A stretch of DNA of 64,000 nt from Geobacillus icigianus (GTDB lineage Bacteria; Bacillota; Bacilli; Bacillales; Anoxybacillaceae): the NCBI RefSeq assembly GCF_000750005.1, contig NZ_JPYA01000073.1, forward strand, positions 1 to 64,000. Direction: 5' to 3'. The position numbers were made by a program, and so were the translations under genes. Every line of letters starts with the position of its first letter. Positions within the stretch are counted from its first letter, which is position 1. The notes under the pieces are model-generated. The model was not told the DNA's origin, did no database searches, and was given only the letters and a program-made list of their open reading frames with translations. Below, in pieces: positions 33,754 to 43,221 of the stretch.

Positions 33754-34578
33754 CTACCGCTGGCAGCGCGGGCAATAGTGCGTCCCGCGGCCAGCGACGA
33801 CCGTTTTTTCAATCAACGTTCCGCATTGTTTGCACGGCTCCCCTTTGCGCCCATAGACGGACAGATGATGTTGGAAAGTCCCTTCTTTCCCTTGCGTGTT
33901 GACATACGTGCGCACCGTGCTTCCTCCTCTCATCACCGCCTCACCGATGGTCGCGACCATGTGCTCATGGAGCCGGCGAATGTCTTCGTCCGTCAAGGAA
34001 GCGGCCGGGCGGTCCGGAAGAATGCCGGCCCGAAACAGCGCTTCATCGACATAAATGTTGCCAAATCCGGCCACAACCGTTTGATCGAGCAGCAGCGCCT
34101 TGACCGTCCGCTTCGTTTTCGCGGCTTGTTGGGCCAACACCGCCGGGGAAAATGCCGGTGAGAGCGGCTCCGGCCCCAACTGGTCAAGCGGAGGACGGCG
34201 GTCGGCTTCTTCTTTGCGGTAAACGTGCATCGTGCCGAACTTACGCACATCGCGGTAACGGAGTTCGCTGCCATCGGTGAAGGAAAATACGACATGCGTG
34301 TGCGGCGCGAGCGGATCGTGGGCGCTAGCGACCGTATAGCGGCCTTCCATGCGCAAATGGGAGATGAGCACATCCTCATCAAGCAAAAACTTCAAAAACT
34401 TTCCGCGCCGCTCAATGCCGCGCACCGTCTGGCCAGCCAGCCGGTCGGCAAACGCTTGCGGGTCGTGCGGATGGCGAATGATCTTCGGCCAAAACACGCG
34501 CACCGCCGCGATCGTTTTGCCGGAAACGAGCGGCAAGAGCGTGCGCCGGATCGTTTCCACTTCAGGCAGTTCAGGCAT
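33754..34578 (-). CDS. mutM: formamidopyrimidine-DNA glycosylase
   Basis: A 274-residue Fpg. MPELPEVETIRR supplies the catalytic Pro2 and Glu3; the helix-two-turn-helix region contains GFGNIYVDEALF; the C-terminal zinc finger has CKQCG and HYCPRCQR. It removes 8-oxoguanine and ring-opened purines and cuts the strand. SD GGAGGG precedes the ATG. It lies between polA and coaE. Confidence 0.98.
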   Translation of the reverse strand: MPELPEVETIRRTLLPLVSGKTIAAVRVFWPKIIRHPHDPQAFADRLAGQTVRGIERRGKFLKFLLDEDVLISHLRMEGRYTVASAHDPLAPHTHVVFSFTDGSELRYRDVRKFGTMHVYRKEEADRRPPLDQLGPEPLSPAFSPAVLAQQAAKTKRTVKALLLDQTVVAGFGNIYVDEALFRAGILPDRPAASLTDEDIRRLHEHMVATIGEAVMRGGSTVRTYVNTQGKEGTFQHHLSVYGRKGEPCKQCGTLIEKTVVAGRGTHYCPRCQR

Positions 34579-34651
34579 AGGAAATCCCTCCTTTCCTCTG
34601 TTGTCGATCCGCCCGTGCGGCTTCCGGCATCGGCGCCTTTAAGACCGGGCG

Positions 34652-37282
34652 TTATTTCGCATCATACCATGTCGGTCCGTAATGATAATCGACTTTCAGT
34701 GGCACGCGGAGCGTGACGGCTTGCTCCATCACTTCCGGCACGATTCGGCACAGCCGCTCTATTTCGTCACTAGGCGCCTCCAAAATGAGCTCGTCGTGCA
34801 CTTGCAGCAACAGGCGCGCCTGCAGCCGCTCTTCCTTCAGGCGCGCGCTCAAATCGATCATCGCCTTTTTAATGATGTCAGCGGCGCTGCCTTGGATCGG
34901 CGTATTCATCGCCGTCCGCTCGGCAAAGCTGCGGACGTTGAAGTTGCGGCTCGTGATGTCCGGCAAATAGCGGCGCCGATGCAAAAGCGTGGTGACATAT
35001 CCTTTCTGTTTCGCCTCTTGCACGATCGTTTCCATATACCGCTTGACGCCCGGGAAGCTGGCAAAATAGCGTTCGATAAACTCGGCGGCCTCTTTGCGCG
35101 TAATGTTTAAGTTTTGCGCCAATCCGTAATCGCTGATCCCATAGACGATGCCAAAGTTGACGGCCTTCGCTTGCCGGCGCATGTTGGGGGTGACGTCCTC
35201 TTCCTTGACGTGAAAAATGTCCATAGCCGTTTTCGTATGAATGTCCAAATCTTGGCGAAACGCTTCAATTAAATTGTCATCTTCGGCGATATGGGCCAAC
35301 ACGCGCAGTTCGATTTGCGAATAGTCAGCGGCAAACATGAGCCAGCCAGGCTCGGACGGCACGAACGCTTGCCGGATTTTCCGCCCTTCTTCCAGCCGAA
35401 TCGGAATGTTTTGCAAGTTCGGCTCCGTCGAGCTGAGGCGACCGGTTTGCGTCAACGCTTGATTGAAGATCGTATGCACTTTCTTCGTATCCGGGCGCAC
35501 GACCTTCAACAACCCTTCGACATATGTCGACTGCAGCTTGCCTAGTTGGCGGTAGTGCAAAATATTCTCCACAATCTCGTGATGGGGCGCAAGCTTTTCC
35601 AGCACGTCCGCCGATGTCGAATAGCCGGTCTTCGTTTTTTTCAACACAGGCAGTTGCAGCTTTTCAAATAAAATGACACCGAGCTGTTTCGGCGAATTGA
35701 TATTGAATTCTTGGCCGGCCAGTTCGTAAATGCGCCGTTCGGCCGCGCGCAGCTGCTCGGCGAGTTCCTGCCCCATCTGGTTCAGGCGCTCGGTGTCCAC
35801 TTTCACCCCGGTGAATTCCATATCGGCCAAAATCGCCGCTAACGGCTGTTCAAGCGCCATCAACAGCTCGTCCTGCTCGTTGCGGCGCAGGTCATCCATC
35901 ATTGGCCGCTCGAGCGCCCAAATCGCCGCCGCCTTGCGGACGAGATGCTCGGCGAGTGCCGGCTCGTCCGGAACAGACCGTTTCGCCCCTTTGCCGTAGA
36001 CCGCTTCATCGGACCGCACGGCCTCGTATTGTTTCATTTTGGCCACCGCCGCGACATCGCTAGCATCTTGTCCAGGGTTGAGCAAATACGCCGCCAGCAG
36101 CAAATCAAACGAGACGCCGCGCAGGTCGATCCCCTTCCATCGTAAAGCGACCATCGCCCGCTTCGAGTCAAACATGCTTTTTTTCTTCGTCTCATCGGCA
36201 AGCCAAGCGCGAAACTGCGGGTCAGCCAGCGCCGCCTCCGAAGGCAGGAAAAACCGCCCGCGTTCCGAGACAACAGCAATGCCGACGATCGGCGCGTCAT
36301 GATAGTTGTCTTCCACGACTTCAACGACCAAGGCCGCCTTGTCAGCGAGCATCTCTTCCGTCACGCGCTCCGCCATGGTGAAGTCGATGTGGGCAAGCGG
36401 CTCGCTCTCTTCCGCCCTCGGCCCTTCCATCTTCTCAAGGAGCGACTGAAACCCGAGCTCTTTAAACAAAGCGATCACGCTCTCCCAGTCTTCGCCTTCG
36501 TAGGCCGTATCCTCAAGCGACAGGGCGATCGGAGCGTCGCGGCAAATGCCCGCCAGCCGTTTGCTTAGGAGGGCGGTATCGCGATGTTGACGCAGCGTTT
36601 CTTTCAGCTTTTCCCCTTGGATTTCATCAATGGAGTCGAGCACATTTTCGACTGTCCCGAACTGCTTTAACAACTTGACCGCCGTTTTTTCGCCGATGCC
36701 GGGCACGCCAGGGATGTTGTCCGATTTATCCCCCATCAGTCCTTTTAAGTCAACGATTTGCTCGGGAGCGAGCCCGTATTTTTCGCGAATCGTTTCCGGC
36801 GTGTACGATTCCATCTCGGTGATCCCTTTTTTCGTGATTTCCACCGTCACATGGGGGGAGGCGAGTTGGGTCAAATCCCGGTCTCCGGAGATGACTTTCA
36901 CCTCAAACCCGGCCTGCTCAGCGCGGGCGGCGAGCGTTCCGATAATGTCGTCCGCTTCGTAGTTGTCAAGTTCGTAAGCTGGAATGCGATAGGCGTTCAA
37001 CAGCTCGCGCAGCAGCGGAAACTGCTCGGACAATTCCGGGGGCGTCTGCTGGCGCCCGCCTTTATACTCGCGAAACACTTCATGACGAAACGTCGTTTTG
37101 CCCGCATCAAACGCCACTAACAAATGGGTGGGCGCCTCTTCCGCCACGATTTTGCGCAGCATCATGGCAAATCCGTAGACCGCATTCGTATGAACACCTT
37201 TGTCGTTATGCAAAAGCGGCAGCGCAAAAAAAGCGCGATAGGCCACACTGTTGCCGTCAATCAAGACCAGTTTTTTCTTCAA
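34652..37282 (-). CDS. polA: DNA polymerase I (Bst type)
   Basis: An 876-residue family A polymerase. Domains: 5'-3' exonuclease (1-290, LIDGNSVAYRAFFALP, ISGDRDLTQL), a 3'-5' exonuclease-like domain (about 300-470) that lacks the DXE metal motif (ALVVEVVEDNYHDAPIVG), and the polymerase with motif A FAADYSQIELR, motif B MRRQAKAVNFGIVYG and motif C LLQVHDELILE. It fills gaps and removes RNA primers. TTG 37282 is chosen, seven bases after AGGAGG; ATG 37288 lies inside the site. It follows phoR in the same direction. Confidence 0.97.
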   Translation of the reverse strand: MKKKLVLIDGNSVAYRAFFALPLLHNDKGVHTNAVYGFAMMLRKIVAEEAPTHLLVAFDAGKTTFRHEVFREYKGGRQQTPPELSEQFPLLRELLNAYRIPAYELDNYEADDIIGTLAARAEQAGFEVKVISGDRDLTQLASPHVTVEITKKGITEMESYTPETIREKYGLAPEQIVDLKGLMGDKSDNIPGVPGIGEKTAVKLLKQFGTVENVLDSIDEIQGEKLKETLRQHRDTALLSKRLAGICRDAPIALSLEDTAYEGEDWESVIALFKELGFQSLLEKMEGPRAEESEPLAHIDFTMAERVTEEMLADKAALVVEVVEDNYHDAPIVGIAVVSERGRFFLPSEAALADPQFRAWLADETKKKSMFDSKRAMVALRWKGIDLRGVSFDLLLAAYLLNPGQDASDVAAVAKMKQYEAVRSDEAVYGKGAKRSVPDEPALAEHLVRKAAAIWALERPMMDDLRRNEQDELLMALEQPLAAILADMEFTGVKVDTERLNQMGQELAEQLRAAERRIYELAGQEFNINSPKQLGVILFEKLQLPVLKKTKTGYSTSADVLEKLAPHHEIVENILHYRQLGKLQSTYVEGLLKVVRPDTKKVHTIFNQALTQTGRLSSTEPNLQNIPIRLEEGRKIRQAFVPSEPGWLMFAADYSQIELRVLAHIAEDDNLIEAFRQDLDIHTKTAMDIFHVKEEDVTPNMRRQAKAVNFGIVYGISDYGLAQNLNITRKEAAEFIERYFASFPGVKRYMETIVQEAKQKGYVTTLLHRRRYLPDITSRNFNVRSFAERTAMNTPIQGSAADIIKKAMIDLSARLKEERLQARLLLQVHDELILEAPSDEIERLCRIVPEVMEQAVTLRVPLKVDYHYGPTWYDAK

Positions 37283-37433
37283 CCCCATCCCTCCTCGGAT
37301 GCTTCTTGTTTTTATTGTATCATGCGGCGGCGTTCCAGAAACATCGCCTCGCTGCTCCAGCCCCCAAAGCGGTGCTGAAGGGCCGTCTCAGCCCGAATGG
37401 ACTCGCCCTCCCCCAACCCGCCAGCGATGAAAA

Positions 37434-37455
37434 AAGCCGGCTACCGCTCCGGCTT
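37434..37455 (-). terminator. terminator overlapping the phoR stop codon
   Basis: AAGCCGG (37434-37440) pairs with CCGGCTT (37449-37455); the stop TAG is in the loop and TTTTTTC follows on the minus strand. Confidence 0.75.
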
Positions 37456-39189
37456 GGGAAAGTGAATCGTAAACACCGTGCCGCGCCCGACTTCGCTTTC
37501 CACGGTGATGGAGCCGTGATGGGCTTCGACGAGATGCTTGACGATCGAAAGGCCCAGCCCGGTCCCGCCCGAATCGCGGCTGCGCGCTTTATCGACGCGG
37601 TAAAAGCGCTCAAAGATGCGAGGAATCTCCTTTTTCTCAATGCCGATGCCGGTATCTTTGACGCGCAGCCACACTTCCTGCGCCGTCTCCCCGGCGTCGA
37701 CGGTGACTTGCCCTTGTTCGGGCGTATAGGCGATGGCGTTGGCCAACAAGTTAAGCAAAATTTGCTTCAGCCGGTTTCGATCACCGCGAATGACCAGATC
37801 CGGCGGCGCCTTGACTTGCAAAGCGATTCGCTTGGCCGCCGCCCGCTGGCGGAACACCGCTGCCGCTTCCTCCATGATCTCGGCCGCGTTCACTTCCTCC
37901 CACTGAAGCTGAAAGCCTTGCTGCTCGATTTTCGATAAATCAAGAAGCTCTTCGACGAGCGTTTGCAGCCGTTCGCTTTCTTTTAAAATAATGGCCAAAA
38001 AGTGCTCGAGCGCCTGCTCATCTTTCATCGCTCCATCCAACAGCGTTTCGGCAAACCCTTTAATCGATGTCACCGGCGTTTTCAGTTCATGCGAGACGTT
38101 GGCGACAAAATCTTTGCGGATTTGCTCGAGCCGCTTCAGTTCGGTAATGTCATGGAAGACGACGACAATCCCTTTCCACTCAGCGCCTTTTCCGATAATC
38201 GGGGCGCCGTAGACGTCAAAGTGCTTTCGCTCAATCCCGACCGTCAGCCGCATATGGCGGCGCATCGCCGCCTCGGTCATGAAAATCTCGTCGATCAAGC
38301 GGACGATGTCGCGGTGCGGGAGCACATCGGCATACGGGCGATACAAGGCGTCGGACGGATCGATGTGAAATTGGGACTGAAAGGCGCGGTTGATGAGAAA
38401 CACATGGCCGCGGTGATCGATGAACAGAAGGCCGCTGCCGACGTTTTCAATGAGCGTATGAAGGCGATCGGTCTGAATTTCCCGCGCCCGGCTCATTTCT
38501 TGCAAATGGCGAGCGAGCCGGTTGATGGAACGGACCAACATGCCGGCTTCTTTATATTCGCCATCGGGCACCCGGGCGGCGTAATTGCCTTTTTCCAGCT
38601 CAAACGCCACCTTGGTCGCCTCTTCAATCGGTCTCATATATTGATTGGCGATTTTCCAGCCAAGGGCGATGATGACAACGAGCGCCATGCCAAGGCTGCT
38701 GATGAGAACCCCCCAAATCCGCTCGTTCACCGCTTTGAGCGAGCTCGTCGGTGTGCTGACGACGACGTATCCGTCCTGTCCGCTTGGCCCATACGGAACA
38801 AGGCAGTAGTACACATCGTCCGTTTTTTCAATCACCGAAAAGCGCGCGGACGTTGTCGTCGGCAAAATGGAGCGGATGATGCGCGCGTGGTCCTTGTCAC
38901 TGATCGCCGCGATGCGCCCGCTGTCAAACCGCACCCGCCCATCGCGATCGAGCACGGTGATGCGCGAGGACAGCTCGTCCCCCATTTCTTGCAAATCGGT
39001 GCGAATGCGCTCAAGCGGTTCATTTTCCAGCAAAATGGCGAGCGCTTTCGCCTCCTTTTCCATCCGCTTATTGATCGTCTCGGTATAAAACTCTTTCAGC
39101 AGCTGACCAAGCAAAAAGCCGAGGGCGATCAACACGGCCGCAATCAGCGCCACAAGCCAGAAAAGAAGCCGGGAGCGAAGGCTACTCAT
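37441..39189 (-). CDS. phoR: phosphate-sensing histidine kinase PhoR
   Basis: A 582-residue kinase. Two membrane segments (about 8-30 and 155-175) enclose an extracytoplasmic domain. HAMP (residues about 176-230), a PAS domain (SGLLFIDHRGHVFLINR) and the HisKA site VSHELKTPVTSIKGF follow, then HATPase_c with N box LLNLLANAIAYTPE and GGTGLGLSIVKHL. It phosphorylates PhoP when phosphate is low. ATG 39189 overlaps the phoP stop by eight bases and uses a site within phoP; the longer frame is rejected. Confidence 0.95.
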   Translation of the reverse strand: MSSLRSRLLFWLVALIAAVLIALGFLLGQLLKEFYTETINKRMEKEAKALAILLENEPLERIRTDLQEMGDELSSRITVLDRDGRVRFDSGRIAAISDKDHARIIRSILPTTTSARFSVIEKTDDVYYCLVPYGPSGQDGYVVVSTPTSSLKAVNERIWGVLISSLGMALVVIIALGWKIANQYMRPIEEATKVAFELEKGNYAARVPDGEYKEAGMLVRSINRLARHLQEMSRAREIQTDRLHTLIENVGSGLLFIDHRGHVFLINRAFQSQFHIDPSDALYRPYADVLPHRDIVRLIDEIFMTEAAMRRHMRLTVGIERKHFDVYGAPIIGKGAEWKGIVVVFHDITELKRLEQIRKDFVANVSHELKTPVTSIKGFAETLLDGAMKDEQALEHFLAIILKESERLQTLVEELLDLSKIEQQGFQLQWEEVNAAEIMEEAAAVFRQRAAAKRIALQVKAPPDLVIRGDRNRLKQILLNLLANAIAYTPEQGQVTVDAGETAQEVWLRVKDTGIGIEKKEIPRIFERFYRVDKARSRDSGGTGLGLSIVKHLVEAHHGSITVESEVGRGTVFTIHFPKPER

Positions 39190-39889
39190 GCCGTTTGGGC
39201 TCCTCCAGTTTGTATCCGAGGCCGCGCACCGTTTTGATGTACGCCGGCTTTTTCGTATCGTCTTCGATCTTGTCGCGCAAGTGGCTGATATGGACGTCAA
39301 CGATGCGCGTATCACCAGCGAAATCGTAATTCCAAACCGCGCTGAGCAACTGGTCGCGCGTCAGCACCCTTCCTTTATGACGGCCCAAATAAAGAAGCAA
39401 TTCAAACTCTTTCGGCGTCAACTCGAGCGGTCTGCCGCCCACCGTCGCTTCGTAGCGGTCCGGGAAAATTTCCAACTGCCCGATGACAAGCCGTTCGCCT
39501 AACTCAGCCGCCGGTTGAGAAAGCTCGGTGCGGCGCAAAATCGCCTTCACCCGCGCGACGACCTCGCGCGGGCTGAACGGCTTCGTCATATAGTCATCGG
39601 CGCCCAGCTCCAACCCGAGCACTTTATCAAACTCATCATCGCGAGCCGTCAACATTAAAATCGGCGTCATGATTTGCCGCTGGCGAAGCCGCTTGCACAC
39701 TTCAACGCCGTCCAGCTTCGGCAGCATCAAATCGAGGATCATCAGCGCCGGCTGTTCACGCTCCACTTTATCTAGCGCCTCTTCGCCATCATAGGCGGCG
39801 GCCACTTGAAAACCGGCCTTCTCCAAATTGTAGGTCAACAACGTCACAATCGGCTGCTCATCGTCAACAACCAAAATTTTCTTACTCAT
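39182..39889 (-). CDS. phoP: phosphate response regulator PhoP
   Basis: A 235-residue OmpR-type regulator. The receiver domain has DDEQPIV, the phosphorylated Asp in LMILDLMLPKLDG, and Lys in TKPFSPREV; the winged-helix domain ends with TRIVDVHISHLRDKIE and VRGLGYKLEEP. It activates or represses Pho genes, plausibly including the alkaline phosphatase at 6.5 kb. The phoP-phoR-polA order is the one known from B. subtilis. Confidence 0.96.
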   Translation of the reverse strand: MSKKILVVDDEQPIVTLLTYNLEKAGFQVAAAYDGEEALDKVEREQPALMILDLMLPKLDGVEVCKRLRQRQIMTPILMLTARDDEFDKVLGLELGADDYMTKPFSPREVVARVKAILRRTELSQPAAELGERLVIGQLEIFPDRYEATVGGRPLELTPKEFELLLYLGRHKGRVLTRDQLLSAVWNYDFAGDTRIVDVHISHLRDKIEDDTKKPAYIKTVRGLGYKLEEPKRHE

Positions 39890-39954
39890 TCCGCTCCTCC
39901 CATTCGCCAGTCATTCTATTTGTATCATACCATACTTTCCGCTTTCGTTCGGCA

Positions 39955-40002
39955 AAAAAAGAAAGAGGGGGTCGCAAACTGCGGCAAGACCCCCTCTTTT
40001 TC
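39955..40002 (-). terminator. terminator of the MaoC gene
   Basis: GAGGGGGTC (39965-39973) pairs with GACCCCCTC (39988-39996); the minus strand continues TTTCTTTTTTT. The stem is also flanked by T-run on the plus side. Confidence 0.9.
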
Positions 40003-40133
40003 GCTATAAAAACAGACGTTCTCCGTTCATAACCGCCCGGCTGCCCGAAAGCAGCCCCCTTTCGCATCCGTCCCGCGCCCATCTCGCCTCCCCTGTTCCA
40101 TCTTCCCGTCCAAGTGAGCGCTGCTCTTTCAGC

Positions 40134-40601
40134 CTAAAAATTTTCAAGCGCACGGCTGTCCAAACGTGGCAACGTATGCGGCGGACAGGCGGACAGCTCG
40201 CCGGTGAGCACCATTTCCGCCCCGCGCGTCGCCGTCACCGCCAACGTGACGCAATGGCTTTCTTCATCCACGTCAGTCACTTCCAGCAAAAATTCAAGCG
40301 TTTCATAATGATACACTGGCCGGAGAAAGCGAATATCATTCCTTGTAATATAACTGCCCGGGCCTGGCAAATATTTCGACACCGCCGATGTGATCATTCC
40401 CATCAGCATGATCGGCGGAACGACCGGCTTGCCAAACGGCGTTTGCGAAGCGTAATCGTGCTGAATGTAGAGCGGGTTGGCATCGTAGGTCAACCCGAGG
40501 TAAAGCAGCAAATCTTTGTCTTCGATGGCCGCTTGGAACACAAGTTTTTCCCCAACTTGAATTTCTCCGATTCGTCTCCCCAGCTTTCGCTTTTTCAACA
40601 T
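40134..40601 (-). CDS. MaoC-like hot-dog hydratase
   Basis: A 155-residue single hot-dog protein. LTYDANPLYIQHDYA carries the Asp-X4-His type hydratase motif of MaoC/(R)-enoyl-CoA hydratases, followed by PFGKPVVPPIMLMGMI. It may hydrate trans-2-enoyl-CoA, but the substrate is unknown. ATG 40601 follows AAAGGGGTGG. In B. subtilis a related gene also lies between mdh and phoP. A cre-like palindrome stands upstream. Confidence 0.85.
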   Translation of the reverse strand: MLKKRKLGRRIGEIQVGEKLVFQAAIEDKDLLLYLGLTYDANPLYIQHDYASQTPFGKPVVPPIMLMGMITSAVSKYLPGPGSYITRNDIRFLRPVYHYETLEFLLEVTDVDEESHCVTLAVTATRGAEMVLTGELSACPPHTLPRLDSRALENF

Positions 40602-40684
40602 GGTTCCACCCCTTTGTTGCTCCTGATCCTCATGGTCTGCGGTCGTCACTAGCGGCGCCAAGCGCTGTTTTCGCACCCTAAATC

Positions 40685-40698
40685 AGAAAGCGCTTTCA
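40685..40698. promoter_or_regulatory. cre-like palindrome
   Basis: The perfect core GAAAGCGCTTTC (40686-40697) resembles the CcpA site WTGNAARCGNWWWCAW, with mismatches at its outer end. It lies after the mdh terminator, about 85 bases before the MaoC gene. Confidence 0.4.
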
Positions 40699-40709
40699 AA
40701 AAGCGGCGG

Positions 40710-40738
40710 CAAAAATCCGGGCCAAGCCCGAATTTTTG
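40710..40738 (-). terminator. terminator of mdh
   Basis: CAAAAATCCGGGC pairs with GCCCGAATTTTTG around three bases, eight bases after the mdh stop codon. Confidence 0.85.
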
Positions 40739-40745
40739 CATCGTA

Positions 40746-41684
40746 CTATTCGAGCACGCGCATGACGTTTTTCACCGACTCGACCGACTTGGCGAGCGCT
40801 GCTTTTTCCTCTTCCGTCAGCTCGAGCTCGATCACTTTCTCAATGCCGTTGCCGCCCAAGATCGTCGGCACACCCAAATAAATGCCTTCGTATCCGTATT
40901 CGCCTTCGAGGTAGGCGATCGCCGGCAAAATGCGGCGCTGGTCTTTCAAAATCGCCTCGACCATTTCAACAAGCGAAGCGGCCGGCGCGTAGTAGGCGCT
41001 GCCGTTGCCGAGCAAATTGACGATTTCCCCGCCGCCTTTGCGCGTCCGCTCAACGATGGCGTCCAAACGGTCTTTCGGAATCAGCTTTTCGAGCGGGATG
41101 CCGCCGGCGTACGAATAGCGGACGAGCGGCACCATGTCGTCGCCATGGCCGCCGAGCACAAACCCGGTGACATCCTTCACCGAAATGTTCAGCTCCTGGG
41201 CGACGAACGTGCGGAAACGCGCCGTATCGAGGACGCCCGATTGGCCGATGACCCGGTTTTTCGGGAAGCCGGATTCCTTGAAGACGGTGTACGTCATCGC
41301 ATCGACCGGGTTCGTCAAGACAATGATGTAGCAGTTCGGCGAGTATTTGACGACTTCTTTCGTCACTTGCTTCATAATTTTCTGGTTCGTCGTCACCAAA
41401 TCGTCGCGGCTCATGCCCGGCTTGCGAGCGATGCCGGCCGTAATGACGACGATGTCGGAGTCCGCCGTATCGGCGTAGTCCGATGTGCCGACGATGTTGG
41501 CGTCAAACCCGAGCACCGGGCTCGACTCGAGCATGTCGAGCGCCTTTCCTTTCGTCGGGTTTTCGAGCTGCGGAATGTCGACGAGCACGACGTCGCCGAG
41601 CTCTTTTTGCGCCAGCAGGAACGCCGTTGTCGCCCCCGTGAATCCAGCGCCGATCACCGAGATTTTTTTCCGCTTCATCGCCAT
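40746..41684 (-). CDS. mdh: malate dehydrogenase (LDH-like type)
   Basis: A 312-residue enzyme. [18 protein letters not shown] is the NAD loop with Asp in [17 protein letters not shown] the malate-specific mobile loop, TNPVDAMTY and the catalytic His in [11 protein letters not shown]. It oxidises malate to oxaloacetate with NAD. ATG 41684 follows AAAGGGATGG; the upstream frame to 41798 lacks a site. It is the third TCA gene of the citZ-icd-mdh row. Confidence 0.98.
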   Translation of the reverse strand: MAMKRKKISVIGAGFTGATTAFLLAQKELGDVVLVDIPQLENPTKGKALDMLESSPVLGFDANIVGTSDYADTADSDIVVITAGIARKPGMSRDDLVTTNQKIMKQVTKEVVKYSPNCYIIVLTNPVDAMTYTVFKESGFPKNRVIGQSGVLDTARFRTFVAQELNISVKDVTGFVLGGHGDDMVPLVRYSYAGGIPLEKLIPKDRLDAIVERTRKGGGEIVNLLGNGSAYYAPAASLVEMVEAILKDQRRILPAIAYLEGEYGYEGIYLGVPTILGGNGIEKVIELELTEEEKAALAKSVESVKNVMRVLE

Positions 41685-41855
41685 CGTTTGCCATCCCTTT
41701 CTTTTAAGGTTGGTGATTAGATCAAAAGAAACGAGGGAAATGCTAGATTGTTCAAATCGACAAACTTGGATAAAACGTGGTTTTGTATTCCTTCCCACTG
41801 CATCGATTTTCCAACTATACTCTTCTCTCGTCGTTGATCGGCTATTTTTCCAACA

Positions 41856-43127
41856 TTAGTCCATATTGCGGATGAGCGCATCAGCGAATTCCGAACATTT
41901 CACTTCGGTTGCCCCTTCCATCAGGCGGGCAAAGTCATACGTCACGATTTTCGCGGCGATCGTTTTTTCCATCGCTTTGATGATCAATTGCGCCGCTTCG
42001 TTCCAGCCGAGATGCTCAAACATCATGACGCCGGACAAAATGACGGACGACGGATTGACTTTGTCAAGCCCGGCGTATTTCGGCGCCGTGCCGTGCGTCG
42101 CTTCGAAGATGGCGTGACCGGTTTCGTAGTTGATGTTTGCCCCCGGCGCGATGCCGATGCCGCCGACTTGAGCCGCGAGCGCGTCGGAAATGTAGTCGCC
42201 GTTTAAGTTCATCGTCGCGATGACGTCAAACTCGCGCGGGCGCGTTAAGATTTGCTGTAAGAAAATGTCGGCGATCACATCTTTGATGATGACTTTTCCG
42301 GCCGCTTCTGCTTCGGCCAGCGCTTTGTTCGCCGCTTCTTTGCCTTCCGCTTCGACGATGCGGTCGTATTGCGCCCATGTGAACACTTTGTCGGCAAACT
42401 CTTCCTCAGCGAGTTCATAGCCCCAGTTTTTAAACGCGCCTTCAGTGAATTTCATAATGTTTCCTTTATGAACGAGCGTCACCGATTTGCGGCCATGTTC
42501 GATCGCATAGTTGATCGCCGCGCGCACAAGCCGTTTCGTTCCTTGTTCGGAAATCGGCTTAATGCCGATGCCGGACGTTTCCGGGAAGCGGATTTTGCGC
42601 ACGCCCATCTCGTTTTGCAAAAAGTCGATCACTTTTTTCACTTCCGGCGTGCCTTTGGCATATTCAATGCCGGCGTAAATGTCTTCCGTGTTTTCGCGGA
42701 AAATGACCATATCGGTGTCTTCCGGGCGTTTCACCGGCGACGGAACGCCTTGGAAGTAGCGAACCGGCCGCAGGCAGACGAACAAGTCAAGCTCTTGACG
42801 AAGCGCGACGTTCAGCGAGCGGATGCCTCCGCCAACCGGCGTTGTCAGCGGCCCTTTAATGGCGATTATGTATTCGCGGATCGTCTCGAGCGTTTCATCC
42901 GGAAGCCAGCTGCCCGTCAGTTTGTATGCTTTCTCGCCGGCGAGCACTTCCTTCCAGACGATTTTTTTCTCGCCTTTGTACGCTTTTTCCACCGCAGCCT
43001 CGAGCACGCGCGAAGCGGCCGCCCAAATGTCCGGGCCGGTTCCGTCCCCTTCAATGAACGGGATGATCGGATTGTTTGGAACGTTGAGCACACCATTGGT
43101 GACAGTAATTTTTTCCCCTTGCGTCAC
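41856..43127 (-). CDS. icd: isocitrate dehydrogenase (NADP)
   Basis: A 423-residue enzyme. [12 protein letters not shown] opens the chain; [23 protein letters not shown] binds isocitrate with the regulatory Ser; [14 protein letters not shown] and [17 protein letters not shown] (metal Asp) follow, and [12 protein letters not shown] binds NADP. It makes 2-oxoglutarate and NADPH. The start is GTG 43127 after GGGGGTTTGA. It lies between citZ and mdh. Confidence 0.98.
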   Translation of the reverse strand: MTQGEKITVTNGVLNVPNNPIIPFIEGDGTGPDIWAAASRVLEAAVEKAYKGEKKIVWKEVLAGEKAYKLTGSWLPDETLETIREYIIAIKGPLTTPVGGGIRSLNVALRQELDLFVCLRPVRYFQGVPSPVKRPEDTDMVIFRENTEDIYAGIEYAKGTPEVKKVIDFLQNEMGVRKIRFPETSGIGIKPISEQGTKRLVRAAINYAIEHGRKSVTLVHKGNIMKFTEGAFKNWGYELAEEEFADKVFTWAQYDRIVEAEGKEAANKALAEAEAAGKVIIKDVIADIFLQQILTRPREFDVIATMNLNGDYISDALAAQVGGIGIAPGANINYETGHAIFEATHGTAPKYAGLDKVNPSSVILSGVMMFEHLGWNEAAQLIIKAMEKTIAAKIVTYDFARLMEGATEVKCSEFADALIRNMD

Positions 43128-43221
43128 GAGTCAAACCCCCAATGCCATGGTTTTTATTTTGCAAAGGCGTGAAGGCGCGCCTTCCCGCCTTGTCCACCTG
43201 TTTCGCCTTATTCAGCCTTAT

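Noticed and set aside
37441-39315. Longer N-terminus for PhoR (624 residues)
   Set aside because: The extra 42 residues are the phoP 3' end read in another frame; the start at 39189 gives the expected membrane segment and coupling.
41700-41855. Possible further copy of the 140 bp element upstream of mdh (AAGGTTGGTGAT)
   Set aside because: Only the left dozen bases agree; the right end and internal signature are missing, and the mdh ribosome site overlaps.
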